Of a DNA stretch of 64,000 nt, positions 50,202-58,591 are shown piece by piece. Numbering within the stretch: position 1 is the first letter of the stretch; the number at the start of each line of letters is the position of its first letter. The notes beneath the pieces are model-generated. The model was not told where the DNA came from. It worked only from the letters and a program-made list of their open reading frames with translations, and ran no database searches. The stretch spans positions 372,001 to 436,000 of the forward strand of contig JAHBYP010000002.1 in the NCBI GenBank assembly GCA_019635875.1, given 5' to 3'. A program made the translations under genes and the position numbers. This DNA is from Alphaproteobacteria bacterium (GTDB taxonomy: Bacteria > Pseudomonadota > Alphaproteobacteria > Reyranellales > Reyranellaceae).

Positions 50202-50648
50202 TTAGGCGGCCTTGGCCGGCGTGACCTTGGCGTAGCCGTCGCGGACGGCCTTCTCGATCTCACCATAGCCCTTGCGCGCGATGTCGGCGATCTCGCGGAC
50301 CTGCTCGACATTGGCCTTGCCGTAGTCGCGCACGAACTCGAGCTGCACGTTGGTCGCCTCGCCCAGGCACTTGGCGCCGGCGAGCTTGGCGATCATGCCC
50401 AGGGTCGCCTCGACGTTCTGGTGCGCGGCCTTCATCAGGCTGTTGGTGATCTGGGCCGAGCCGTTCAGGGTCAGGCCGGCGACGTCGTAGACGGTCGCGG
50501 CGACACCCTCGGCGCCGGTGTGAACGCGCGCGGCGCGCTCCTTGCCGGTCTCGGTCGCCTTGCGCACGAAGTCGCGCGCGGCCTCGGGAATCTGGGACAC
50601 GACGTCGTTGAGCGTCGCGGTCGGGTTCGGATTGCTGGTCTCGGTCAT
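50202..50648 (-). CDS. Phasin family protein
   Basis: A 148-residue amphipathic, helical protein matching the phasin family: VSQIPEAARDFVRKATETGK, ITNSLMKAAHQNVEATLGMI, FVRDYGKANVEQVREIADIA and a Lys/Ala-rich tail (VTPAKAA). Phasins coat polyhydroxyalkanoate granules. ATG 50648 with GGAG 6 nt upstream is preferred to in-frame ATGs at 50660 and further. Upstream dyads of PhaR-operator type and a strong terminator downstream mark it as a single-gene unit. No PHA synthase gene is in the window. Confidence 0.88.
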   Translation of the reverse strand: MTETSNPNPTATLNDVVSQIPEAARDFVRKATETGKERAARVHTGAEGVAATVYDVAGLTLNGSAQITNSLMKAAHQNVEATLGMIAKLAGAKCLGEATNVQLEFVRDYGKANVEQVREIADIARKGYGEIEKAVRDGYAKVTPAKAA

Positions 50649-50733
50649 GTCTGTCTCCATCCTCGAATGAGCTATGGCCTGGGTTCGCGTCCGCGGTTCG
50701 GCCCGCGATGGAGAAGACATACACCGTCTCGTG

Positions 50734-50766
50734 CTGCAATGCAACATCGATTATATTGCGACGCAA
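50734..50766. promoter_or_regulatory. Two TGC-N3-GCA dyads upstream of phasin, probable PhaR-type operator
   Basis: CTGCAATGCAA at 50734-50744 and TTGCGACGCAA at 50756-50766. The second is a perfect dyad and their centres are 22 bp apart, about two helical turns. PhaR regulators of alphaproteobacteria bind CTGC-N3-GCAG-like sites near phasin promoters. Confidence 0.55.
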
Positions 50767-50841
50767 CAACGCAGATGCGAAGACGTGATTTTACCCGATT
50801 TGTCAGGCAATTAGCCGACCGCCGGAGAAAGCGAGCCCTGC

Positions 50842-52122
50842 ATGACCATAGCCCTGACGACCGACGGCGCCCGCGACGCGCTGCGCCTGCGCGAACTCAG
50901 GCGCACGCGGGCCGCTGCGACCGGCCTGCTGGTCGTCTGCCTGCTGGTGCTGGCCGGCGCGCGCTATGCCGAGCGCTATCATCCCGGCTTCGCCTTCCTC
51001 GCCGCCTTCGCCGAGGCCGCCGCGATCGGTGGCCTGGCCGACTGGTACGCCGTCGTCGCCCTGTTCCGCCGACCGCTGGGCCTGCCGATCCCGCACACCG
51101 CCATCGTGCCACGCAACCAGGCGCGCATCGCCGACAGCCTGGGCGAGTTCATCGAACGCCACTTCCTCGCCGACCAGCCGGTCGCCGCCAAGCTGCGCGA
51201 GGTCGATTTCGCCGCCATGGTCGCCGACTGGCTGGCCGATCGTCGGCAGAGCGACGATCTCGCACGCTTCATGCTGCGGCTGCTGCCGCAGGCGCTCAAC
51301 GCCATGGAAGGCTCGGGCCTGCGCGGCTTCCTGGCGAAGCGCGTGGTCGAGCGGCTGGAAACCGTCGAGATCGCGCCGCTCGCCGCCGGCCTGCTCGATG
51401 CCGTCACGCACGATCGCCGGCACCAGCGCATCCTCGACGAGCTGCTGGTGGCGCTGGGCCAGTTGCTGTCCAACGCCGAGGCGCTTGACGCGATCCGCGA
51501 CAAGATCCGCAACGAGCTGCCGACCTTGTTCCGCCTGTTCCAGGCCGACGCCTATGTGCTGCGCAAGCTGGTGACCTCGGTGTCGGCGTTCCTCGACGAG
51601 GTGCGCGCCGACGAAAGCCACGCGGTGCGCGGCGAGTTCGATCGCTTCATCGCCGCCTTCATCGACAAGCTGCGCACGTCGCCGGACTACGCCCAGCGAC
51701 TCGACGGGCTGCGCAAGGATCTGCTGGCGCGGCCGGAGATCCGCACCCTCGCCGAAGGCATCTGGGAGAGCGTGCGCGGCTTCATCGAGCAGGAGACGCA
51801 GTCGCCGTCATCCATCGTGCGCGGCGCGCTGACCGACCTGCTGGTCGAGATCGGCGGCAAGCTCAGCGAGGATCGCTCGATCCGCGCCGACATCAACGAG
51901 GGCATGGTGACGGTGCTGCGGGCCTTCGTCGCCAACCAGAAAAGCGGCATCTCGCGCTTCGTCGCCGACCAGGTGAAGTCATGGCAGGTCGATCAGCTGA
52001 TCCACATGATCGAGCTCAATGTCGGCCGCGACCTGCAATACATCCGCTTCAACGGCGCGCTGATCGGCGGCCTGGCGGGGCTCGGCCTGCACACGGCGGA
52101 GGTGTTGATGCGGCTGGCTTAG
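50842..52122 (+). CDS. DUF445 membrane protein (YjiN-like)
   Basis: A 426-residue DUF445 protein. A hydrophobic segment near the N-terminus (AAATGLLVVCLLVLAGARYA) is followed by the family core EAAAIGGLADWYAVVALFRR, GLPIPHTAIVPRNQARIADS and long helical repeats. A second hydrophobic region closes the protein (NGALIGGLAGLGLHTAEVLM). This is the YjiN form with the hydrophobic ends bracketing a large helical domain; the function is unknown. It is divergent from the phasin gene and R1i begins 6 nt after the stop. Confidence 0.88.
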   Translation: MTIALTTDGARDALRLRELRRTRAAATGLLVVCLLVLAGARYAERYHPGFAFLAAFAEAAAIGGLADWYAVVALFRRPLGLPIPHTAIVPRNQARIADSLGEFIERHFLADQPVAAKLREVDFAAMVADWLADRRQSDDLARFMLRLLPQALNAMEGSGLRGFLAKRVVERLETVEIAPLAAGLLDAVTHDRRHQRILDELLVALGQLLSNAEALDAIRDKIRNELPTLFRLFQADAYVLRKLVTSVSAFLDEVRADESHAVRGEFDRFIAAFIDKLRTSPDYAQRLDGLRKDLLARPEIRTLAEGIWESVRGFIEQETQSPSSIVRGALTDLLVEIGGKLSEDRSIRADINEGMVTVLRAFVANQKSGISRFVADQVKSWQVDQLIHMIELNVGRDLQYIRFNGALIGGLAGLGLHTAEVLMRLA

Positions 52123-52128
52123 AGTTTA

Positions 52129-52250
52129 CCTTCCCCCGGAGGGGGAAGGTGGCGCGGAGCGACGGATGGGGGATGTCGAAGACGGACTCCTGCGTTCGGC
52201 TTCGACATCCCCCTTCCGCCCTTCGGGCACCTTCCCCCTCCGGGGGAAGG
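52129..52250 (-). repeat. R1 bipartite repeat, copy i (B-left, A-right)
   Basis: Between convergent DUF445 and alpha/beta-hydrolase genes, 6 and 8 nt from their stops. Confidence 0.85.
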
Positions 52251-52258
52251 GAAGGACC

Positions 52259-53032
52259 TTAAGCCCGTTCCGGATCGAGATAGACCGCGCGCTTCCAGCC
52301 CTCGCGCTCGAAGGGCTGCCAGCCGTCCTCGGGCTGCGCCAGGCGATCGGCGATGGCGTAGACGGCGGCGGGGTTGTGGCCCAGGCCGCAATGGCTGCCC
52401 ATGATCTCGATGTTGTCGGCCAGCGGGCCGGCCTCCTCGCGGCAGGCCTGCCAGGCGCAGATACCGTCGCTGCGGCTATAGATGGCGGTGCTCGGCACCG
52501 GCGGCGCCTCGCGCAGCCGGTCGATGCGCCGCGAGCCGCGTTCCGGCACTTTCTGGCCGCTGGCCCATTCGAAGACGCGCCAGGCATTGGTGGCGCGCGG
52601 ATCGCCGGCGAAGGGGCTGCCCAGGGTGATCACCTGACGCACCGCCTGTGGATCCTGCTTGGCCAGCTCGCGGGCGAAGACGCCGCCCAGGCTCCAGCCG
52701 ATCAGGCTGACCTTGCGGCCATAGCGCTGATGCAATTCCAGCAGCCGCTCGCGCATGCCGTCCTCGACGCCCTCGCGCGGCCCCAGATTGCGGCCCAGGC
52801 CCCAGCCATGGACGGCATAGCCGCGGCCCTTGAGGAAGGCGCGCAACGGCCGGGTCGAGACGTCGCTGGCGATCAGGCCGGGCAGGACCAGCACCGGATG
52901 GCCGTCGCCGCGCGGCGCGGCGTTGAGCAGGGGCAGCGAGCCGACGAAGGCACCCAGCTCCCACAGCGCGCGCCCCTCCAGGAACAGCAGGGTTCGGGAC
53001 GGCGGGCGCATCGCCTCGGTGGCAGCGGTCAT
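52259..53032 (-). CDS. Alpha/beta hydrolase, PGAP1/lipase-like
   Basis: A 257-residue cytoplasmic hydrolase. HPVLVLPGLIASDVSTRPLR opens the fold, the nucleophile Ser is in VSLIGWSLGGVFARELA (G-W-S-L-G, about residue 113) and VITLGSPFAGDPRA is the post-nucleophile strand typical of PGAP1/lipase-type esterases. The C-terminal His is probably in MGSHCGLGHNP and the acid near SRSDGICAW. The adjacent co-directional gene encodes a wax-ester/DGAT enzyme, consistent with a role in neutral-lipid turnover; substrate not established. Confidence 0.8.
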   Translation of the reverse strand: MTAATEAMRPPSRTLLFLEGRALWELGAFVGSLPLLNAAPRGDGHPVLVLPGLIASDVSTRPLRAFLKGRGYAVHGWGLGRNLGPREGVEDGMRERLLELHQRYGRKVSLIGWSLGGVFARELAKQDPQAVRQVITLGSPFAGDPRATNAWRVFEWASGQKVPERGSRRIDRLREAPPVPSTAIYSRSDGICAWQACREEAGPLADNIEIMGSHCGLGHNPAAVYAIADRLAQPEDGWQPFEREGWKRAVYLDPERA

Positions 53033-53088
53033 TCAGGGTCTCGCTGTGGTGAACCGGTTCAGGGAATATGAAGGGCCGGGAGCCGAAT

Positions 53089-54522
53089 TCAAGCCTTGGC
53101 CGGCAGGGCCGCCGCCTTCAGCTCGGCGTAGGCCTCCAGCAGATGGTCGGCGAGAACGCCGATATCGGGCACCGCCTTGCGGTCGGCGGTGAGGCCGAAA
53201 TCGAGGTTGCCGAGATAGCTCTGCACCGTGAGGTTCAGCGCGCAGCCATGGGTCGGGATCGACACCGGGTAGAGCGCCGCGACTTTGGCGCCGGCGCCGT
53301 AGAGCGGCACCGGCGGACCGGGCACGTTGGAAATGCAGACATTCGCCGCCATCGGCATGACGTCGGCCAGGCCCGAGCGGCCGTAGAGCTCGGTCAGCCC
53401 GCGGATCAGGAAGGGCGCGCCGAAGAAGGCATAGTCCTGCGGCATGGCGTTCTTCAGCCCGCCGGCGATCTGCTTGGCGTCGGCCGAGGCGGCCTGGATC
53501 GCCTTCAGCCGCTCCAGCGGATCGGCGACGTGGGTGGCCAGGCCGCACATCATGCCGAACACCTGGTTGTTGAGATCGGTGTTGCCCAGCTCGCGCAGCG
53601 AGATCGGCACGAAGGCGATCAGCTGCTCGCTGGGCAGCGCGTGGCGGCCCAGCAGATAGCGGCGCAGCGCGCCGGAGCAGATCGCCATCACCGCGTCGTT
53701 GAGCTTGCCGCCGGTGGCCTTGGCGATGGCCTTGGCGTCGGCCAGCGGCAGCGAGCGCGCGGCGTAGGAGCGCTCCCGGGTGATGGCGGCGTTGAAGATC
53801 GACTTCGGCGCCAGCAGGCTGGGCATGTCCTTGACCGGCGATTTCGGCAGATACGCCTCCATCGGCTGATCCTTCGCCACCTTGGGGAAGAACATGCTGG
53901 CGACGTTGCTCATCACTTCGGGCGCGGCGCGCATCATGTCGAGCTGGAAGCGCACCATCGAGGTGACCAGGTCGGCCATCGGATTGCCCGAGGCCACCGA
54001 CTGGCCCGCCGGCTTGGGCTCGGGCGGCTTCACCTTGCGCGGCTCGGGCGTCAGGTCGTAGATCGCATTGGTGATCACCATGCCGGCGCCGCCGTCGACG
54101 GCGGCGTGATGGACTTTCGAGTACAGCGCGACCTGGCCGGTCTCGAAGCCGTCGATGACCACGAACTGCCACAGCGGCCGGCTGCGATCGAGCGTCTGGG
54201 AATGCAGCTGGGCGATCATCTGCTCGAGCTGCTCGCGATTGCCCGGCGGCGACAGGGTGACGCGCTTGATGTGGTAGGTGATGTCGATGTTGGGATCCTC
54301 GATCCAGCTGGGATGGTGGATGTCGAGGATGGTCGGCGAGAGCTTCTTGCTGAACACCGGCACCAGGTGCAGGCGGCTCACCATCAGGTCGCGAAAGCGC
54401 TCGTAGAACGTGCCTTCGTAGCCCTCCGGCAGGTCGTAGAGCGTGAAGCCCGCGACATGCATCGGGGTTTCGGGCGTCTCGAAATAGAGGAAACTGGCGT
54501 CCACGCCGCCGAGCCGCGTCAT
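53089..54522 (-). CDS. Wax ester synthase/diacylglycerol acyltransferase (WS/DGAT)
   Basis: A 477-residue bifunctional acyltransferase. The active site HHxxxDG is KVHHAAVDGGAG (about residue 140). Other hallmarks are LGGVDASFLYFETPETPMHV at the start, DRSRPLWQFVVIDGFETG, FVPISLRELGNTDLNNQVFG and the C-terminal ANVCISNVPGPPVPLYGAGA. It joins acyl-CoA to long-chain alcohols or diacylglycerol, making wax esters or triacylglycerol. ATG 54522 has GGGAGG upstream and starts at the conserved MTRLGGVD. With the phasin nearby, the region suggests carbon storage. Confidence 0.92.
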   Translation of the reverse strand: MTRLGGVDASFLYFETPETPMHVAGFTLYDLPEGYEGTFYERFRDLMVSRLHLVPVFSKKLSPTILDIHHPSWIEDPNIDITYHIKRVTLSPPGNREQLEQMIAQLHSQTLDRSRPLWQFVVIDGFETGQVALYSKVHHAAVDGGAGMVITNAIYDLTPEPRKVKPPEPKPAGQSVASGNPMADLVTSMVRFQLDMMRAAPEVMSNVASMFFPKVAKDQPMEAYLPKSPVKDMPSLLAPKSIFNAAITRERSYAARSLPLADAKAIAKATGGKLNDAVMAICSGALRRYLLGRHALPSEQLIAFVPISLRELGNTDLNNQVFGMMCGLATHVADPLERLKAIQAASADAKQIAGGLKNAMPQDYAFFGAPFLIRGLTELYGRSGLADVMPMAANVCISNVPGPPVPLYGAGAKVAALYPVSIPTHGCALNLTVQSYLGNLDFGLTADRKAVPDIGVLADHLLEAYAELKAAALPAKA

Positions 54523-54669
54523 CGCATCCTCCCGTCGCTCGCGCGGCCCGCGCCTTGTGGCGCTTGTCATCGCCGCGCCCGCACCATTTCGGCGCAAAGC
54601 CGGCCGGTTGGCAAGCAAGGTGTGGTCACGGGCGTAGTGGCACGCTGCCCGGTATGCTCAAATCACGCC

Positions 54670-55116
54670 ATGGACGAGGTTGTCGTCAGCCTGCGCGAGG
54701 TCACCGCGCAAACCGTGGGCACGATCTGCGACCTGGAGCCGCGCGCCGACCAGGCGCGGTTCGTCGCCCCCAATGCAGTCTCGATCGCCCAGGCCCATTT
54801 CGAGCCGACCGCCCGGTTCCGGGCCATCTACGCCGGTGATGAGCCGGTGGGCTTCGTGATGTGGCGCCCGACCGGAAAGGACGGCGGCTGCTATCTGTGG
54901 CGCTTCATGATCGATGGCCGACATCAGGGCAAAGGGTACGGACGGGCGGCGCTGTCGATTCTGCTGGAGCAGTGTCGCAGTGACGGTTTCCGCCGCATGA
55001 CGCTGACCTTCTTTCCCGATGAAGGCGGTCCCGGCCCGTTCTATGCCCGCCTCGGATTCCGCGAGACCGGCGATAGCCGACCCAACGGGGAACGCTTCAT
55101 GGAGCTGACCCTGTAA
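54670..55116 (+). CDS. GNAT family N-acetyltransferase
   Basis: A 148-residue GNAT. The acetyl-CoA-binding motif is FMIDGRHQGKGYGRAALSIL (Q-x-x-G-x-G), preceded by the beta-strand YAGDEPVGFVMWRPTG and followed by FYARLGFRETGD. The layout resembles diamine/spermidine-type acetyltransferases (SpeG-like YxGDEPVGF), so a polyamine or amine acceptor is possible. Faces away from the WS/DGAT gene. Confidence 0.82.
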   Translation: MDEVVVSLREVTAQTVGTICDLEPRADQARFVAPNAVSIAQAHFEPTARFRAIYAGDEPVGFVMWRPTGKDGGCYLWRFMIDGRHQGKGYGRAALSILLEQCRSDGFRRMTLTFFPDEGGPGPFYARLGFRETGDSRPNGERFMELTL

Positions 55117-55214
55117 GGCGACCACGCGCCAAACCCGCCGTTCACGCGCCCGGCTGGGCAAAACGGCCGGCCTTCGCCTAAGGTAGTGCCAACCGTGCAC
55201 CGGAGGGAAACGCC

Positions 55215-58200
55215 ATGACGATGGCCGGCTCGTCGATTCCGCAGCCACCCGTGCGCCCGATCGTCGGCAATGTGCCGGATGTCGGCCTCGATGTGCCGAT
55301 CCAGAACATGATGAAGCTGGCCCGCCAGTACGGACCGATCTATCGGCTGGCCTTCCCCGGCCGCGCCGTGCTGATCATCAGCGGGCACGAGATCATTGCC
55401 GATGCCTGCGACGAGAGCCGGTTCGAGAAGTACGTTTCCGGCCCGCTCAAGCACATCAGGGATTTCGCCGGCGATGGCCTGTTCACCGCCTACAACACCG
55501 AGCCGAACTGGGCCAAGGCGCATCGCCTGCTGATGCCGGCCTTCGGCCCGGCAGCGATGCGCAACTATTTCGAGGATATGGTCGACATCGCCGACCAGAT
55601 GCTGACGCGCTGGGAACGCTATGGACCGGGCACGCCGGTCGATGTCGTCGACAACATGACCCGGCTGACGCTCGACACCATCGCGCTGTGCGGCTTCGCC
55701 TATCGCTTCAACTCCTTCTACCAGCGCGAGATGCATCCCTTCGTCGAGGCGATGGTGCGCGCGCTGGGCGAGGCCGGCAGCCGCGCCAGCCGCGTGCCGC
55801 TGCAGACGCGCCTGATGCTGATGACGCAGCGCCAGTACGACGCCGATGTGCGACTGATGATGAAGATCGTCGACGATCTCATCGCCGAGCGAAGGCGGCT
55901 GAGCCCCGACGAGGCGCCGCGCGACCTGCTCGGCCTGATGCTGACCGCCAAGGATCCGGTCACTGGCGACCGGCTCGACGACGACAACATCCGCTTCCAG
56001 CTGATCACCTTCCTGATCGCCGGTCACGAGACCACCAGCGGCCTGCTGTCCTTCACCACGCATCTGCTGCTCGAGCATCCCGAGGTGCTGGCGAAAGCCC
56101 GGGCGGAAGTCGACGCCGTGCTCGGCGATCAGCCGCCGCGCTTCGAGGATGTCGGCAAGCTGGTCTATCTCGACCAGGTGCTGCGCGAATCGCTGCGTGT
56201 CTGGCCGACTGCGCCGGCCTTCTCGCTGTGGCCCAAGGACGACACCACGCTCGCCGGCCGCTATCCGCTGAAGAAGGGCGACGTGTTGATCGTGCTGACG
56301 CCGTCGTTGCATCGCGACGAAAGCGTGTGGCCCGACCCGGAGCGCTTCGATCCTGACCGCTTCGCCCCGGGCGCACGCGAGAAGATCCCCAGCCACGCCT
56401 GGCTGCCCTTCGGCAGCGGCGTGCGCTCCTGCATCGGCCGCGCCTTCGCCTGGCAGGAGGCGTTGCTGGTGGTGGCGATGATGCTGCAGCGCTTCGACAT
56501 CAGGCGCACCGGCCCCTACGACCTGGTGATCAAGGAAACGCTGACCATCAAGCCCGACGGCGTGAAGATCTATGCCCGCGTGCGCAAGCAGGTGGCGCGC
56601 AGCTCGGCCACGCGCACCGCGCCGGCAGCCACCGCCGCGGCGGCCGATGCCTCGAAGCCGTCGGCGCCGTCACATGGCACGCCGCTGCTGCTGCTGTACG
56701 GCTCGAACTCTGGCTCGTCGGAAGCTTTCGCGCGGCGCATCGCCAGCGACGGCCAGGCGCGCGGCTACGCCGTGAAGGTGGCGCCGCTCGACGACTACGC
56801 CGGCATGCTGCCCAAGGACGGCGCGGTCGGCATCGTCACCGCGTCCTACAACGGCCAGGCGCCCGACAACGCGCGCAAGTTCGCGACCTGGCTGGCGGGC
56901 GTGCCCGACGGCGCGCTGGTCGGCGTGCGCTACGCCCTGTTCGGGTGCGGCAACCGCGACTGGAACCTGACTTACCAGTCGATCCCCAAGGAGATCGCCG
57001 AGCGCCTCGACAATGCCGGCGCGCAGGCGATCCTGGGTCGCGGCGAAGGCGACGCGCGCGCCGATTTCTTCGGCGACTTCGAGAAATGGTACGCCGATTT
57101 CTGGCCCGCCGTGTCGTCGTCGCTGGGCGTCGCCGCGGCGGATGTCGAGTCCGGCCCGCTCTACGCCGTCGAGGTGGTGCCGCATTCGAGCATCGCGCTG
57201 GTCGAGGAGAACAAGCTCGGCTTCGCCACCATCGGCGAGAACCGCGAGCTGGTCGACATGACCTCGCCGCTGGGCCGTTCCAAGCGGCATATCGAGTTCG
57301 CGCTGCCCGAGGGTGTGACCTACGCCGCCGGCGACTATCTCGCCGTGCTGCCGGAGAACCACCCCGAGCTGGTCGAGCGCGCCGCCAAGCGCATGGGGCT
57401 GAGCCCCGACGCCGCCGTCGTGCTGCGCTCCAATCGCGGCGCCATGGCGGCCTCGCTGCCGACCGATCGTGCGGTGAGCGTGCGCGAGTTGCTGGGCCAT
57501 CATGTCGAGCTGTCGGCGCCGGCGACGCGCAAGAACGTCGAGCGGCTGGCGGCGATGAACCCCTGCCCGCCGCATGCCGCCGAGCTGGCGGCGGTGGCCG
57601 AGAACGCGGAGCTGTACCAGGCCTCGGTCCTGAAGAAGCGCGTCTCGGTGCTCGAGATCCTCGAGCACTACGAATCCTGCCAGGTCGGGCTGGGCGAGTT
57701 CCTGGAGATGCTGCCGGCGATGCGCGTGCGCCAGTACTCGATCTCCTCCTCGCCGCGCGCCGGCGCCACGAGCTGCAGCCTGACCGTCGCCGTGGTCGAC
57801 GCCCCGGCGTGGTCGGGGCGTGGCCAGTTCCACGGCACCTGCTCGAGCTATCTCGCCCGGCTGAGAAGCGGCGATCAGGTGCCGGTGGCGATCAAGACGC
57901 CCAACGTGCCGTTCCATCCGCCGGCCGACAACGCAACGCCCATCGTGATGATCTGCGCCGGCACCGGCCTGGCGCCGTTCCGAGGCTTCGTGCAGGAGCG
58001 CGCCGCACGCCATCGCGCCGGCGAGAAGGCGGGACCGGCGCTGCTGTTCTTCGGCTGCGACCATCCCGATGTCGACCTGCTCTACCGTGACGAGCTGGAG
58101 GGCTGGCGGAAGGAGGGCGTGGTGAGCCTCTACCCGGCCTTCTTCAAGAAGCCAGAGGGCGAGATCACCTTCGTGCAGCATCGCCTGTGGCAGGAGCGCG

Positions 58201-58394
58201 AGCTGGTGCGCGACGTCTTCCGCAAGGGGGCGATCTTCTTCCTCTGCGGCGATGGGCAGTACATGGCGCCCGCCGTGCGCAAGACGCTGGAGGACATCTA
58301 TCGCGAGGCGGTGAACTGCAGCGAGGAGCAGGCCGCGGCATGGCTCGTGCAGATGGAACGGGCCGGGCGTTACGTACCTGACGTGTTTGCCTAG
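55215..58394 (+). CDS. Self-sufficient cytochrome P450-reductase fusion (CYP102/BM3-like)
   Basis: A 1059-residue fusion. The P450 domain (1-465) has I-helix AGHETT at 269-274, ExxR at 325-328 and heme loop FGSGVRSC with ligand Cys406. A linker rich in Ala, Ser and Pro (466-490) leads to the FMN domain (LLLLYGSNSGSSEAFARRIA from about 491). The FAD/NADPH reductase follows, with RQYSISSSPR, GTCSSYLARLRSGDQVP, ICAGTGLAPFRGFVQERAA and FLCGDGQYMAP, ending YVPDVFA. This is the full P450BM3 arrangement, an NADPH-driven fatty-acid (sub-terminal) hydroxylase in known relatives. Monocistronic; R1j follows at 9 nt. Confidence 0.93.
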   Translation: MTMAGSSIPQPPVRPIVGNVPDVGLDVPIQNMMKLARQYGPIYRLAFPGRAVLIISGHEIIADACDESRFEKYVSGPLKHIRDFAGDGLFTAYNTEPNWAKAHRLLMPAFGPAAMRNYFEDMVDIADQMLTRWERYGPGTPVDVVDNMTRLTLDTIALCGFAYRFNSFYQREMHPFVEAMVRALGEAGSRASRVPLQTRLMLMTQRQYDADVRLMMKIVDDLIAERRRLSPDEAPRDLLGLMLTAKDPVTGDRLDDDNIRFQLITFLIAGHETTSGLLSFTTHLLLEHPEVLAKARAEVDAVLGDQPPRFEDVGKLVYLDQVLRESLRVWPTAPAFSLWPKDDTTLAGRYPLKKGDVLIVLTPSLHRDESVWPDPERFDPDRFAPGAREKIPSHAWLPFGSGVRSCIGRAFAWQEALLVVAMMLQRFDIRRTGPYDLVIKETLTIKPDGVKIYARVRKQVARSSATRTAPAATAAAADASKPSAPSHGTPLLLLYGSNSGSSEAFARRIASDGQARGYAVKVAPLDDYAGMLPKDGAVGIVTASYNGQAPDNARKFATWLAGVPDGALVGVRYALFGCGNRDWNLTYQSIPKEIAERLDNAGAQAILGRGEGDARADFFGDFEKWYADFWPAVSSSLGVAAADVESGPLYAVEVVPHSSIALVEENKLGFATIGENRELVDMTSPLGRSKRHIEFALPEGVTYAAGDYLAVLPENHPELVERAAKRMGLSPDAAVVLRSNRGAMAASLPTDRAVSVRELLGHHVELSAPATRKNVERLAAMNPCPPHAAELAAVAENAELYQASVLKKRVSVLEILEHYESCQVGLGEFLEMLPAMRVRQYSISSSPRAGATSCSLTVAVVDAPAWSGRGQFHGTCSSYLARLRSGDQVPVAIKTPNVPFHPPADNATPIVMICAGTGLAPFRGFVQERAARHRAGEKAGPALLFFGCDHPDVDLLYRDELEGWRKEGVVSLYPAFFKKPEGEITFVQHRLWQERELVRDVFRKGAIFFLCGDGQYMAPAVRKTLEDIYREAVNCSEEQAAAWLVQMERAGRYVPDVFA

Positions 58395-58403
58395 TCCTTC
58401 TTG

Positions 58404-58526
58404 CCTTCCCCCGGGAGGGGGAAGGTGCCCGAAGGGCGGAAGGGGGATGTCGAAGACGAACGCAGGAGTCCGTCTTCAACATCCCCCTTCCGGCGCTGCG
58501 CGCCACCTTCCCCCTCCGGGGGAAGG
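58404..58526 (+). repeat. R1 bipartite repeat, copy j (A-left, B-right)
   Basis: Lies 9 nt after the P450 stop and upstream of the nucleoside-binding-protein gene. Confidence 0.85.
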
Positions 58527-58591
58527 TAGAGTTGTGGCGCAACGCTTCGAGTCGGTTCACACTTCCGCAACTTCGCCTGTGGGAGGGCTTC

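Noticed and set aside
3431..58526. CRISPR array
   Set aside because: The repeats are dispersed singly between genes, strongly palindromic and about 60-150 bp; there are no clustered direct repeats with regular spacers and no cas genes.
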